NCBI RefSeq assembly: GCF_021245725.1
Contig: NZ_JAJGSX010000008.1
Location: 248,001-312,000 of the forward strand
Source: Pseudonocardia sp. TRM90224
GTDB lineage: Bacteria > Actinomycetota > Actinomycetes > Mycobacteriales > Pseudonocardiaceae
Length of the DNA stretch: 64,000 nt
Direction: 5' to 3'
In this document: one piece after another, positions 8,901-15,916 of the stretch
How the letters are laid out: each line of letters begins with the position of its first letter
Numbering within the stretch: position 1 is the first letter of the stretch
The notes under the pieces: generated by a model
Database searches by the model: none
The model's input: only the letters and a program-made list of their open reading frames with translations
Told to the model about the DNA's origin: nothing
Translations under genes and position numbers: made by a program

Positions 8901-9013
8901 TGCGCCGGATCGGGGAGCTGCACCCCGAGCTGGCCGCGCACCTGCGCGCGACGGTGTCGACCGGAACGACCTGCGTCTACACCCCGCCGCACCCACGCAG
9001 CTGGCGCCGCTGA
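5963..9013 (+). CDS. Large AAA/STAND-type ATPase, putative transcriptional regulator lacking a recognisable HTH
   Basis: A cytoplasmic protein of 1016 residues. An N-terminal NTPase domain has the P-loop GEAGIGKST (about residues 35-43) and Walker B VVVIEDLHWADP about 100 residues later. A long helical TPR-like middle follows. The C-terminus (ERARKAVTNRIRDALRRI, then HLRATVSTGTTCVYTP) resembles the end domain of uncharacterised actinobacterial AAA regulators. It looks like MalT/LuxR large regulators, but I find no C-terminal LuxR HTH and no SARP domain. GTG 5963 (VQPEAIIGRDRPARAL) is chosen because homology-like sequence begins there; an in-frame GTG at 5915 is possible. It is divergent from the GntR operon. 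Confidence 0.75.
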   Translation: MQPEAIIGRDRPARALRDHVERTVISHGGLVLVAGEAGIGKSTLVADAAAHAARAGAMVLTGACWDGPGAPGLWPWVQVVRALRRTAPPETWTACAEAAGPLLPVVLGEPGAIAEHNTFAVFDAGTTLLVTAARQQPVVVVIEDLHWADPASLRLLEFTARHTWFERLLVIGTYRDDEMDAPVAPTTLTLTGLDPAGVAALISRTTGSVPPDELVVEIHRRTGGNPFFVEQTARLWQGGGALTEVPAGVGAVLRHRLARLPDAVVDLLGTAALLGHEFAAPLLAAAACVPAPQVATLLGQAVTARLVVQLDADRYRFAHDIVRETLTVPDAAQRHAAVVRAITTGAAQADDLSATERARHAYLGAAALPTGEAVDHVLLAARDAAARLVPEEAAGHRRRALELLGDDPPRRAAVLLDLAAELVLAGQDVEGRRMVDEAVTIGRALGDPGLLARIALDVQSLGIEGPWVEAIQEAHRRVVGTVAAPAAMAGAAGPLDGAAQQLSVRAARRARDANDDPALAHSLMSRIGAIWGLGTAAERVAITDELAAVAARTADPGLELEALSWRIGALVELGDPGYLAAHRTFTAKAERSGLARFRHEAAGSEAMVATLTGRFDDARAAVDTIVDHGDRPGIGGAETLQVLRWAVALLQGRFDEVDALLEGMQAAGQRGVELMRATSAVQRGDADHARRHLAEVIASGTEHLRWVAPLWLRFQAQAAALTGDPQLCATARAALVPFADQWALTATLVVDGPVGHWIAVLDAALGRWDDAVAGFTAAHGTAERMRARPWSVLARHGLAGALRSRAAPGDVERAEAFDATAERDAAGIGMQIVTAAAERDTFRRDGSVWTLTFAGRTVRLPDAKGLRDLHVLLGVPGTPVPAVRLLDPAGGAVAIAVGSSGGDPVLDAAALAAYRRRLTELDAALDAETQPARADALDRERQALLDELQAATGLGGRPRRLGDSAERARKAVTNRIRDALRRIGELHPELAAHLRATVSTGTTCVYTPPHPRSWRR

Positions 9014-9078
9014 CCGTCGACAACGACGTTTTGGCTATTGTTAGCGCTCACAAACAGCCAGAACGTCGTTGTCGACGG
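9014..9078. terminator. Long hairpin between convergent genes
   Basis: A 23-nt arm at 9014-9036 pairs with 9056-9078 with a single G-T exception; the loop is 19 nt. It begins right after the stop codon at 9013 and ends 4 nt before the stop of the convergent NmrA-like gene, so it is placed as a bidirectional terminator. The loop contains TTAGCGCTCA, with AGCGCT at its centre. It does not belong to repeat families A or B. Confidence 0.7.
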
Positions 9079-9082
9079 CTCC

Positions 9083-9895
9083 TCAGGGCCGGAACGCGTC
9101 CGCGTGCCCGTCCACCCACTGCGCGAAGGTGCGGGCCGGCCGGCCCGTCACCTCCTGCACGGTCGGGAGGACGGTGCCGCCCTCCGCGGGCGGCGCGACG
9201 CCCAGCAGCAGCGCGAACTCGATGTACTCCTCGTCGGCGCCCGCCGCCTCCATCTGCACGCGCAGCTGCTCCCCGGTCAGCTGCACGAACCGCAGCTCCC
9301 GCCCGATGCCCGCGCCGAGGATCCGCACCTGCTCCTCCGGGGTGATCGCGGCCGGCCCGGTGATCGTGTAGGCCGCGCCGGCGTGCCCGTCCTCCAGCAG
9401 CGCGCGCACGCCCACCGCGGCGATGTCGGCCTCGTGGACGACGGCGCCCGGGAGGTTCCCGAACACCTCGACCACACCCTGCTCCCGGACCGACGGCGCC
9501 CACGCCAGCGCGTTGGCCATGAACCCGACGGGCCGCAGGTGGGTCCAGCCGATGTCACCAGCCCGCAGCGCCGCCTCCACCCCGCCCTCGTAGAAGCTGC
9601 CGAGCACGGAGATCCGCCGGACACCGGCCCGTCCGGCCAGCTCGACGATCTCCGGCCCGGTCTGCAGGTCGGCGTCGCCGCCGAACGTGATCAGGTGCAT
9701 CGCCGTGACGCCGTCGAGTGCCGGGGCCAGCGTCTCCGGGACGGTGAGGTCGCCGAACGCGACCTCCACCCCGTCCGGGACACGGGCGGCTGCCGGGTTC
9801 CGGGTGAGGGCACGCACCTTCTCCCCCGCCTCCGCCAGCTGCCGCACGATCTCGCTGCCCACCGTGCCCGTCGCGCCTGCCACCAGGATCGTCAT
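9083..9895 (-). CDS. NAD(P)H-binding (NmrA/triphenylmethane-reductase-like) atypical SDR
   Basis: A 270-residue oxidoreductase-like protein. The Rossmann motif GATGTVG lies at residues 7-13, with TRNP as the likely cofactor-phosphate contact near 31-34. The SYK-type catalytic set of classical SDRs is absent, as usual for the NmrA/TMR group. The C-terminal phrase VQEVTGRPARTFAQWVDGHA is nearly the same as in the second NmrA-like protein of this window (53864-54724), so the two are paralogues. The substrate is unknown; quinones and dyes are known substrates in the family. It is divergent from the P450 gene. Confidence 0.85.
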   Translation of the reverse strand: MTILVAGATGTVGSEIVRQLAEAGEKVRALTRNPAAARVPDGVEVAFGDLTVPETLAPALDGVTAMHLITFGGDADLQTGPEIVELAGRAGVRRISVLGSFYEGGVEAALRAGDIGWTHLRPVGFMANALAWAPSVREQGVVEVFGNLPGAVVHEADIAAVGVRALLEDGHAGAAYTITGPAAITPEEQVRILGAGIGRELRFVQLTGEQLRVQMEAAGADEEYIEFALLLGVAPPAEGGTVLPTVQEVTGRPARTFAQWVDGHADAFRP

Positions 9896-10002
9896 GTGCT
9901 CTCTCCCTGTTCCGTGACCCGCCGGCCGGGCCTCACCACTGAGGCGCTAGCCGGGATCTAGCACCCGCCAGACCGATCCGAGTTTTGCTACGCTGAACAT
10001 CA

Positions 10003-10020
10003 CTGTTCGCAAATGAACAG
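10003..10020. promoter_or_regulatory. Inverted-repeat operator candidate upstream of the P450 gene
   Basis: CTGTTC-N6-GAACAG is a perfect 6-bp inverted repeat 25 bp upstream of the P450 ATG, ahead of a good ribosome site (GGGGGAG). Its form and position fit a TetR-type repressor site, but no TetR gene is adjacent. The rest of the 149-bp region between the divergent genes shows nothing else recognisable. Confidence 0.55.
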
Positions 10021-10044
10021 ATCAGTCCACACCTCGGGGGAGTC

Positions 10045-11274
10045 ATGTCGGACATCAACCGCACCGCGGCGAACTGGATCGGGCGCGTCACGATGCACGG
10101 CCTCGCCGCGACCGGCGACCTGCTCGCGAAGCTGAACCAGCCGATCGCCGACCCGTGGCCGGTGTACGAGGCGATCCGCGATCGCGGCGCCGTCTACCGC
10201 AGCCGCATCGGCTACGCCGTGACGTCGCACGAACTGTGCAAGCGGGTCCTGCGCGGACCCGAGTTCGGCATGGTCGACAGCGAGGGCAACGTGCCCGGCT
10301 CGCCGGAGCAGATCGGCGCGGCACCGTCGCTCCTCGACCTCGACCCTCCCGACCACAGCCGCCTGCGCAGGCTGGTGGCGCCCGCGTTCCGGCCCAAGCT
10401 GATCGCGGGCTACCGGCCGCGGATCGAGCAGGTGGCGCACCGCCTGCTCGACGGCGTCGACCACCACGGTCCGTTCGACCTGGTCCGCGACTTCGCGACC
10501 CCGCTGCCGATCACCGTGATCAGCGAGCTGCTGGGCATCCCCGAGGACCGCAGGGGCGCGTTCGCGGAGTACGGCGCCCTCGTCGGCGAGACCCTCGGCG
10601 GCCTCCCGACCGGCCGGCAACGCAAGCGCCTCGCGATCGCCGACGCCGCGCTCACGGCGCTGTTCGTCGAGCTGATGGAGCGCAGGCGGGCCGAGCCGGG
10701 CGAGGACGTGATCAGCGTGCTCGTCAACGCCGTCGACGGCGAGCGGATGAGCGCCGACGAGCTCGTCTCGACGTGCGGGCTGCTGCTGGTCGCGGGATTC
10801 GAGACGACGGTCAACCTCATCGGCAACGGGGTGTTCCAGCTGCTCACCGACCGCGATCAGTGGGAGCTGCTGCGCGCAAACCCGGCGCTGGCCGCCGGGG
10901 CGGTTGAGGAGACGCTGCGGTTCGCCCCTCCCGTGCCGGTCACCGGTCGGACCTGCCAGTCGGCGACCGAGATCGCCGGCACCCCGATCCCCCGCGACGC
11001 CGTCGTGTTCGCGGTGCTGGCGGCGGCGAACCGCGACGAGTCGGTCTACCCCGAGCCGCATACGTTCGACATCACCCGCGACGGCGGGCCGGAGCACTTC
11101 GCGTTCTCCAGCGGCATCCACTACTGCCTCGGCGCGCAGCTCGCGCGGATCGAGGGCGAGATCGCGCTGCGGGTCCTCACCGAACGGATGCCGGGGCTCA
11201 CGCTGGCCGGGCGACCGCGGCTGCGCAACTCCGCCGCGATCCGCGGCTACCTGCACCTGCCCACCGCCGCGTGA
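10045..11274 (+). CDS. Cytochrome P450
   Basis: A 409-residue class I bacterial P450. The I-helix oxygen-activation motif is AGFETT (250-255), the K-helix ExxR is EETLR (288-292), and the haem loop FSSGIHYCLGAQLAR has the axial thiolate Cys361. The meander and PxxFD-like region (EPHTFDITR) is also present. Length and motifs match soluble CYP105/107/125-like actinobacterial enzymes. The substrate cannot be told. No ferredoxin or reductase gene lies next to it, so it must use partners encoded elsewhere. It is transcribed alone from a promoter carrying the CTGTTC-N6-GAACAG site. Confidence 0.93.
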   Translation: MSDINRTAANWIGRVTMHGLAATGDLLAKLNQPIADPWPVYEAIRDRGAVYRSRIGYAVTSHELCKRVLRGPEFGMVDSEGNVPGSPEQIGAAPSLLDLDPPDHSRLRRLVAPAFRPKLIAGYRPRIEQVAHRLLDGVDHHGPFDLVRDFATPLPITVISELLGIPEDRRGAFAEYGALVGETLGGLPTGRQRKRLAIADAALTALFVELMERRRAEPGEDVISVLVNAVDGERMSADELVSTCGLLLVAGFETTVNLIGNGVFQLLTDRDQWELLRANPALAAGAVEETLRFAPPVPVTGRTCQSATEIAGTPIPRDAVVFAVLAAANRDESVYPEPHTFDITRDGGPEHFAFSSGIHYCLGAQLARIEGEIALRVLTERMPGLTLAGRPRLRNSAAIRGYLHLPTAA

Positions 11275-11344
11275 TCGGCGCCTGGGAGGGTCCTGAACGA
11301 CTGGGGCCGTAGCGAGCGGCGTCCAGGTGGTGTCATCGCAAGGC

Positions 11345-11387
11345 GCGCGGATTCGGCGATACCGCTGTTGTACCGACGTATCCGCGC
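11345..11387. terminator. Hairpin between convergent P450 and sigma factor genes
   Basis: Arms GCGCGGAT (11345-11352) and ATCCGCGC (11380-11387) enclose 27 nt in the 177-bp convergent intergenic region. A second GC-rich foldback follows (GGGCGCGGCCTGGGCGCCGC, from about 11398). No U-tract is present, as usual in actinomycetes. The rest of this gap holds nothing else I recognise. Confidence 0.4.
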
Positions 11388-11451
11388 AACGCCGCGAGGG
11401 CGCGGCCTGGGCGCCGCGCAGTAGGTTCCAGGCGTTCAGGGCGCTCCTAGC

Positions 11452-12327
11452 TCAGCGCGCCGTCCCGAGCTTCTCCGGGTTGGTGATCGAGTAGATCCCG
11501 GTCACGAGGTCATCGGTGCTCAAATCGAGCACGAACAGCGCCAGCGGCCGGCCGACCGAGAAGAGCACCGCCGAAGCGTCGGCGTTGGCCCGCCGGAAGC
11601 GGACGTCCAGGTCATCGGGGAGGTGCGGAGCCAGCCCGACCAGCAGCCGCGCGATCCGCGCGCGCCCACGCACCGGCTCCAGGCTCGTCGCAGGGCCCTT
11701 GCCACCCCCGTCGGTCCATAGCACGACGTCGGGCGCCAGCACCGCGAGCAGCTCCTCGACGTCCCCGCCGAGCGCGGCATCGAGGAACCGCTCGGTCACC
11801 TCCCGCTGCAGCCGCGGATCGGGCCGGTACCGCGGCCGGCGCGCCTGGATGTGCGAGCGCGCGCGATGGGCCAGCTGACGCACCGCGGCCGGGCGCCGGT
11901 CGATCATCTCCCCGATCTCGGCGTGCCCGAAGCCGAAGACGTCGTGCAGCACGAACACGGCGCGTTCGAGCGGGGAGAGCGTCTCCAGGACGACGAGCAG
12001 CGCCATCGACGCCGCCTCGGTCCGCTCCGCGCGCTCGGCGCCGCCGTCCGCGTCGTCGGTGACCACCGGCTCGGGCAGCCATTGCCCGACGTAGGTCTCC
12101 CGGCGCCGGTCGACCACGGCCCGTCGCGCGAGCGCCCGGTGCACCGCGATCCGCACGAGGTAGGCGCGCGCGTTCTCGATGGGTTCCGCGCCGGCGCGCC
12201 CGGTCCACGCCAGCCACGTCTCCTGCAGCACGTCCTCGGTGTCCGCGACGCTCCCGAGCATGTTGTAGACCAGCCCGAACAGCAGCTCGCGGTGGTCGAG
12301 GAAGGCGTCGGTCCCGGCGTCGTCCAT
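11452..12327 (-). CDS. RNA polymerase sigma factor, ECF41 type with SnoaL-like regulatory C-terminus
   Basis: A 291-residue sigma factor. The sigma-2 region spans about 10-75 and sigma-4 about 105-165, with a linker carrying the ECF41 hallmark WLPEP (83-87). An NTF2/SnoaL-like extension carries DGGGK (206-210), and the C-terminus carries NPEKL (283-287). These three motifs are diagnostic of the ECF41 group, in which the fused C-terminal domain, rather than an anti-sigma factor, controls activity. ATG 12327 has a strong ribosome site (GGAGGGACG). ECF41 genes usually sit beside an oxidoreductase, epimerase or carboxymuconolactone-decarboxylase-like target; here the divergent neighbour is an amidohydrolase instead. 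Confidence 0.92.
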   Translation of the reverse strand: MDDAGTDAFLDHRELLFGLVYNMLGSVADTEDVLQETWLAWTGRAGAEPIENARAYLVRIAVHRALARRAVVDRRRETYVGQWLPEPVVTDDADGGAERAERTEAASMALLVVLETLSPLERAVFVLHDVFGFGHAEIGEMIDRRPAAVRQLAHRARSHIQARRPRYRPDPRLQREVTERFLDAALGGDVEELLAVLAPDVVLWTDGGGKGPATSLEPVRGRARIARLLVGLAPHLPDDLDVRFRRANADASAVLFSVGRPLALFVLDLSTDDLVTGIYSITNPEKLGTAR

Positions 12328-12373
12328 GATCGTCCCTCCATCGCTGTACACGGGTGAGAGCAGATCGGCGGCG

Positions 12374-12426
12374 GGGATGTGACATCCCGGCCTCGATGTG
12401 TGACCCACGCCTCGCGATGTCACGTT
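12374..12426. promoter_or_regulatory. Cluster of TGTCAC/GTGACA motifs between the ECF41 gene and the amidohydrolase
   Basis: GGGATGT-G-ACATCCC (12374-12388) is a perfect 15-bp interrupted palindrome containing TGTCACA on the minus strand. GATGTGTGAC and GATGTCACG follow within 40 bp. TGTCACA is the known -35 signature of ECF41 promoters. A clear -10 CGTC is not evident at 16-17 nt, so the exact promoter is uncertain. Autoregulation of the sigma gene is the simplest reading. Confidence 0.45.
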
Positions 12427-12499
12427 CGCCCCACCGCCGCCCCTCTTGTGGGTGCCGGGCGGGAGCTGCCCGCCCCGGCGGACGAACGGAGGCGACGAC

Positions 12500-13591
12500 A
12501 TGCGCACCTTGATCCGCAACGTACGGCTGTTCGACGGCGAGCGGGTCGTCCCCGACGCCGACGTGCTCGTCGACGGCGACCGGATCGCCGAGCCGGACGG
12601 TGACCCGGCCGACGTCGAGATCGACGCGACCGGCCGCACCCTCCTGCCGGGCCTGATCGACGCGCACACGCACGTCTTCGCGGGCAGCCTCGAACAAGCG
12701 CTCGTCAACGGCGTCACCACCCAGCTCGACATGTTCTGCCTCCCCGCGAACCTGGCCGTCCAGCGCAAGCTGGCCGCCGAACGCGCCGACGTCGCCGACA
12801 TCCGCAGCGCCGGCACGCTCGCCACCGCCCCCGGCGGGCATCCCGGACAGCTCATGGAGTCGCTCGACGGGTCGGCGTTCGGGGACGCGGTCGGCGCATT
12901 CGACTCCGTTGCCGGCCTGCACGACGTCGAGCGGTTCGTCGACGCGCGGGTGGCCGAGGAGGTCGACTACCTCAAGATCGTCATCGACCGCGGGCACACC
13001 GCCGACCGGACGCTGCCGACGCTGAGCGCCGAGATCGTCACGGCGCTCGTCGGGGCCGCGCACGAGCGTGGCCTGCACACGATCGCGCACGCCATCACCG
13101 CGGAGGAGGCCGCGGTCGCGCTGGACGCCGGGATCGACGCGCTCGCGCACGTCTGGCGCGACGCCGCGCCGGGTGACGACGTGAGCGCCGAGCTGGCCGG
13201 CTGGGCGGCCCAGCGTGAGGTCGCGGTGGTGACGACGCTCGTGTACTTCGAGACGATCGGCGGGCTGGAGGGCGCCACCCAGGCGGTGCGGGAGCTGCAC
13301 GGCGCCGGGGCGCAGCTGGTCGCCGGGACCGACGCCAACCCGTACGCGCCCGCCCACGGGTTGGGCATGCACCGCGAGCTCCAGCTGCTGGCGCAGGCCG
13401 GGCTGACCGAGCTGGAGGCGCTCGCCGCGGCCACGAGCGTGCCGGCGCGCTGCTTCGGGTTGCCCGACCGCGGCCGGATCGCGCCGGGCCTGCGGGCCGA
13501 CCTCCTGCTCGTCGACGGCGATCCCACCAACGACATCAACGCCATCAGCTCGATCGTCGACGTGTGGCGCGGCGGCGTGCGGCGACGCTAG
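12500..13591 (+). CDS. Amidohydrolase, imidazolonepropionase/prolidase-like
   Basis: A 363-residue metal-dependent hydrolase of the amidohydrolase superfamily. Short beta-rich ends frame a TIM barrel. The first metal motif DAHTHVF is near residue 55, a second His region is HTIAHAITAEEA, and the late Asp is in VAGTDANPY. RGRIAPGLRADLLLVDGDP is the conserved end segment. ATG 12500 follows GGAGGCGAC. It probably opens a cyclic amide or peptide-like bond; the substrate is unknown. It is divergent from the ECF41 sigma gene across 172 bp and may be its target. Confidence 0.85.
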   Translation: MRTLIRNVRLFDGERVVPDADVLVDGDRIAEPDGDPADVEIDATGRTLLPGLIDAHTHVFAGSLEQALVNGVTTQLDMFCLPANLAVQRKLAAERADVADIRSAGTLATAPGGHPGQLMESLDGSAFGDAVGAFDSVAGLHDVERFVDARVAEEVDYLKIVIDRGHTADRTLPTLSAEIVTALVGAAHERGLHTIAHAITAEEAAVALDAGIDALAHVWRDAAPGDDVSAELAGWAAQREVAVVTTLVYFETIGGLEGATQAVRELHGAGAQLVAGTDANPYAPAHGLGMHRELQLLAQAGLTELEALAAATSVPARCFGLPDRGRIAPGLRADLLLVDGDPTNDINAISSIVDVWRGGVRRR

Positions 13592-13616
13592 GCGGACACC
13601 CGGCGTACCTGCGAGC

Positions 13617-13694
13617 AGGATGCGTGCGCAACGCACACGTCGCCGGGAAAGCCACTTTCCCAGCGCCACAGGCCGGGAAAGTGGCTTTCCCGGC
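13617..13694. repeat. Family B palindrome, copy 1, with mini-hairpin (inverted orientation)
   Basis: Perfect 20-nt arms (13642-13661 and 13675-13694, GCCGGGAAAGCCACTTTCCC) surround a 13-nt loop. A mini-hairpin GTGCG-CAA-CGCAC (13624-13636) lies on its left. In copies 2, 4 and 7 the mini-hairpin lies on the right, so this composite element is turned round. It sits between the amidohydrolase and TetR genes, which are codirectional. Confidence 0.9.
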
Positions 13695-13765
13695 ACACCC
13701 GACCCACCCTGGTCCGGCGTTCACCGACAGGTGGCCGCCCACGGTGCCGTTTGTACGATGGGCCG

Positions 13766-14380
13766 ATGGCGGAGGTGGCCCGGCCGCGTGGGCGTCCGAG
13801 CACCGGCGTCCGCGAGGCGGTGCTGGCCGCGACCGAGGCGATCCTCGCCGAGGTCGGCGTCGCCCGGCTGTCGACGACGGAGATCGCCAAGCGGGCCGGG
13901 GTGGCCGAGTCGAGCATCTTCTACCACTTCCGGGACCGGCTCGGCCTGCTCGAAGCGGTCGTCCAGAAGCACCTTCCGATGTACAAAGACGTCTCGGCCG
14001 ACATGTACCGACGTGCGGGCGAGGGCACCGTGCGAGGCAACCTGGTCGATCTGCTGACCAGCCTGGAAGGCTTCTACGAGCGGATCGCCCCGATCTACGC
14101 GGCCGTGCAGGCCGACGGCGACCTGCGGGCGCGGTTCGCCGAGCGCGGCGGCGAGGGGGAGATCGGTCCGCACCGCGGGCTGATCCCGATCGTGCGCTAC
14201 CTGGAGAGGGAACGCGAGCTCGGCAGGGTGCGCGCGGACCTCGACCTGGAGTCGACGGCGTTGATCCTCGTCGGGGTGGCCTACCAGCGCGCGGTGCTGG
14301 GGTCGCTGGCCGGCCGAGGACGGGTCGAAGGCCTGCCCGCCGTCGTCGACACGCTGCTGCCCAGCCTGCTGCCCGCCTGA
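13766..14380 (+). CDS. TetR family transcriptional regulator
   Basis: A 204-residue regulator. The N-terminal HTH (VREAVLAATEAILAEVG, TTEIAKRAGVAESSIFYHF) is at about residues 14-58, followed by an all-helical ligand domain. ATG 13766 gives MAEVARPRGRPS, the usual basic lead-in; a TTG at 13751 is the only earlier in-frame start. The next gene downstream (DUF1772 protein) carries a perfect 24-bp TetR-style operator just ahead of its start, so this regulator very probably controls that gene. Confidence 0.9.
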   Translation: MAEVARPRGRPSTGVREAVLAATEAILAEVGVARLSTTEIAKRAGVAESSIFYHFRDRLGLLEAVVQKHLPMYKDVSADMYRRAGEGTVRGNLVDLLTSLEGFYERIAPIYAAVQADGDLRARFAERGGEGEIGPHRGLIPIVRYLERERELGRVRADLDLESTALILVGVAYQRAVLGSLAGRGRVEGLPAVVDTLLPSLLPA

Positions 14381-14421
14381 CTGAGAAACCCTTGAGACGC
14401 ACCCGGCCCGCCCGCGGTAGC

Positions 14422-14445
14422 TTTACTGAGTCAACACTCAGTAAA
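14422..14445. promoter_or_regulatory. TetR operator candidate upstream of the DUF1772 gene
   Basis: Arms TTTACTGAGT and ACTCAGTAAA (10 bp, perfect) are separated by CAAC, 17 bp upstream of the DUF1772 ATG and 41 bp downstream of the TetR stop. Size, symmetry and AT content are those of a TetR-dimer site. Confidence 0.75.
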
Positions 14446-14462
14446 TACGGAAGGTGGTCGTG

Positions 14463-14978
14463 ATGGACCGATTCGCCAGTGCAGTCACACCGGTCAGGGC
14501 ACTGACGGTGCTGTCGACCGGGCTGCTCGCCGGCGCGTTCGGCTATGGAGCGGTGAATGTCGCCCAGACCTTCAAGGCCGTCCCGCTGGACGTCCGGCTG
14601 ACCTTCCACGTCGAGCTGATGAAGATGAACGCCGTGGTCATGCAGGTTTTGATGGTGCTGGCGGCAGTCAGCCCGATCGTGCTCGCCGTGCTGACCCGCG
14701 GCACGCAACGGCTCCTCGCGGCCGGCGCGGGCGTGCTGGTCGTGACGTCCTACCTGGTCACGATGTTCGGCAACGTCCCGATCAACGGCCAGATCAGGGA
14801 GTGGGTGGCGGGCACCATCGCCGCGGACCACGCGGCGATCCTGGAGCGCTGGGAGACGTTCCACGCCGTCCGGACCTCGACCGCGCTGCTCGCCTTCCTC
14901 ACGATCATCACGCTGGTCACGGTGGTCCTCGAGCCGGCGCGGCGGGCGGTCGCCGCGCCGGCCGCCGCTGCAGCATGA
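14463..14978 (+). CDS. DUF1772 (anthrone-oxygenase-like) membrane protein
   Basis: A 171-residue protein with four predicted membrane segments (about residues 10-33, 55-80, 85-105 and 140-160). The conserved FGNVPIN(G)xI element is followed by a Trp-containing loop (ERWETFHAVRT), the hallmark of the DUF1772 family. The family has loose links to anthrone oxygenases, but most bacterial members are uncharacterised. ATG 14463 is preceded by GGAAGGTGG. It is probably repressed by the adjacent TetR protein through the palindrome at 14422. Confidence 0.85.
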   Translation: MDRFASAVTPVRALTVLSTGLLAGAFGYGAVNVAQTFKAVPLDVRLTFHVELMKMNAVVMQVLMVLAAVSPIVLAVLTRGTQRLLAAGAGVLVVTSYLVTMFGNVPINGQIREWVAGTIAADHAAILERWETFHAVRTSTALLAFLTIITLVTVVLEPARRAVAAPAAAAA

Positions 14979-15021
14979 CGGGAGTCGCCACCGCCCCGAT
15001 GCCGGTGGCCATACTGGCCCG

Positions 15022-15843
15022 ATGCTCGCCGCGGTACTCGGATCCCCCGTCGCCCACTCGCTCTCGCCGGTGCTGCACACGGTCGCGTACCGGGCGCTCG
15101 GGCTCGACGGTTGGAGCTACACCGCGCACGAGTGCGACGAGAACGGGCTGGCCGGGTTCGTCGAGGCGCTCGGCCCGGAATGGGCCGGACTGTCGTTGAC
15201 GATGCCGCTCAAGCGGGTCGCGCTGGACGTCGCCACCGACGTCACCCCGCTCGCCGCGGCGATCGGCGCGGCCAACACCCTCGTCCTGCGCGACGGGCGG
15301 CGCACGGCGCACAACACCGACGTCGCGGGGATCGTGCAGGCGCTGCGGGAGGCCGGCTTCGTCCGCGGCGACCGGGCGGTCGTGCTCGGCGCGGGCGGCA
15401 CCGCGCAGGCGGCGCTCGCCGCGCTGCGGGAGCTGGGGGTCGGCGAGGTCGAGGTGCTGGTGCGGTCGGTGGCCAGGGCCGGCGAGCTGCTGGCCGCAGC
15501 GGTTCGGCTCGGCGTCGAGCCCGCCGTCCACGAGACGCTCGCCGACCCGGCCCGCACGTCGGCTGCCGTCCACGGCGCCGACGTCGTGATCTCCACGCTC
15601 CCCGCGGGCGGGGCCGACCACCTCACCGGTGCTGGTCAAGGCAGCGTCGTGTTCGACGTGGTCTACGCGCCGTGGCCGACCCCGTTCGCCGCGAACGCGG
15701 CCGCCATGGGGGCCCGCGTGGTCAGCGGGCTCGACATGCTGCTCCACCAGGCCGTCGCACAGGTGCAGCTGATGACCGGGCGGCCCGGGCCGCTGGAGCC
15801 GATGCGTGCGGCGCTGCACGCCGCGGCTGCGGCCCGCACCTGA
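15022..15843 (+). CDS. aroE: Shikimate dehydrogenase
   Basis: A 273-residue NADP-dependent shikimate 5-dehydrogenase. The substrate-binding GSPVAHSLSP is at 7-16, the catalytic Lys64 is in TMPLK, the catalytic Asp is in HNTD (97-100), and the nucleotide loop GAGGTAQA is at 123-130. It reduces 3-dehydroshikimate in aromatic amino-acid synthesis. In actinobacteria a housekeeping aroE often sits next to mltG/ruvX (yggF). This one stands apart from other aro genes, so it may be a second AroE or quinate/shikimate-type paralogue. The start is ATG, 43 bp after the DUF1772 stop. Confidence 0.92.
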   Translation: MLAAVLGSPVAHSLSPVLHTVAYRALGLDGWSYTAHECDENGLAGFVEALGPEWAGLSLTMPLKRVALDVATDVTPLAAAIGAANTLVLRDGRRTAHNTDVAGIVQALREAGFVRGDRAVVLGAGGTAQAALAALRELGVGEVEVLVRSVARAGELLAAAVRLGVEPAVHETLADPARTSAAVHGADVVISTLPAGGADHLTGAGQGSVVFDVVYAPWPTPFAANAAAMGARVVSGLDMLLHQAVAQVQLMTGRPGPLEPMRAALHAAAAART

Positions 15844-15879
15844 TCCAGCCACACCTGATCCGGCCACACCTGATCCCCC
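15837..15879. repeat. Short tandem repeat at the end of aroE
   Basis: The unit CACCTGATCC(A/G)GCCA occurs twice in full (15837-15851 and 15852-15866) and once partly (from 15867). The aroE stop codon lies in the first unit. It may be replication slippage. Confidence 0.8.
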
Positions 15880-15916
15880 GGGGCCGGGCCGCCGGCCGGC
15901 TGCGAGGATTCCCAGC

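Noticed and set aside
5888..8992. 1034-codon minus-strand ORF opposite the AAA regulator
   Set aside because: The plus strand encodes clear P-loop and TPR sequence. The antisense product is Arg/Gly/Asp-rich shadow sequence. Overlap and composition argue against a real gene.
15837..15879. CCTGATC-like sequence after aroE as a TPP riboswitch
   Set aside because: ACCTGATC occurs three times only because of a short tandem repeat. The partner CTGAGA helix is absent and the downstream gene is not thiamin-related.
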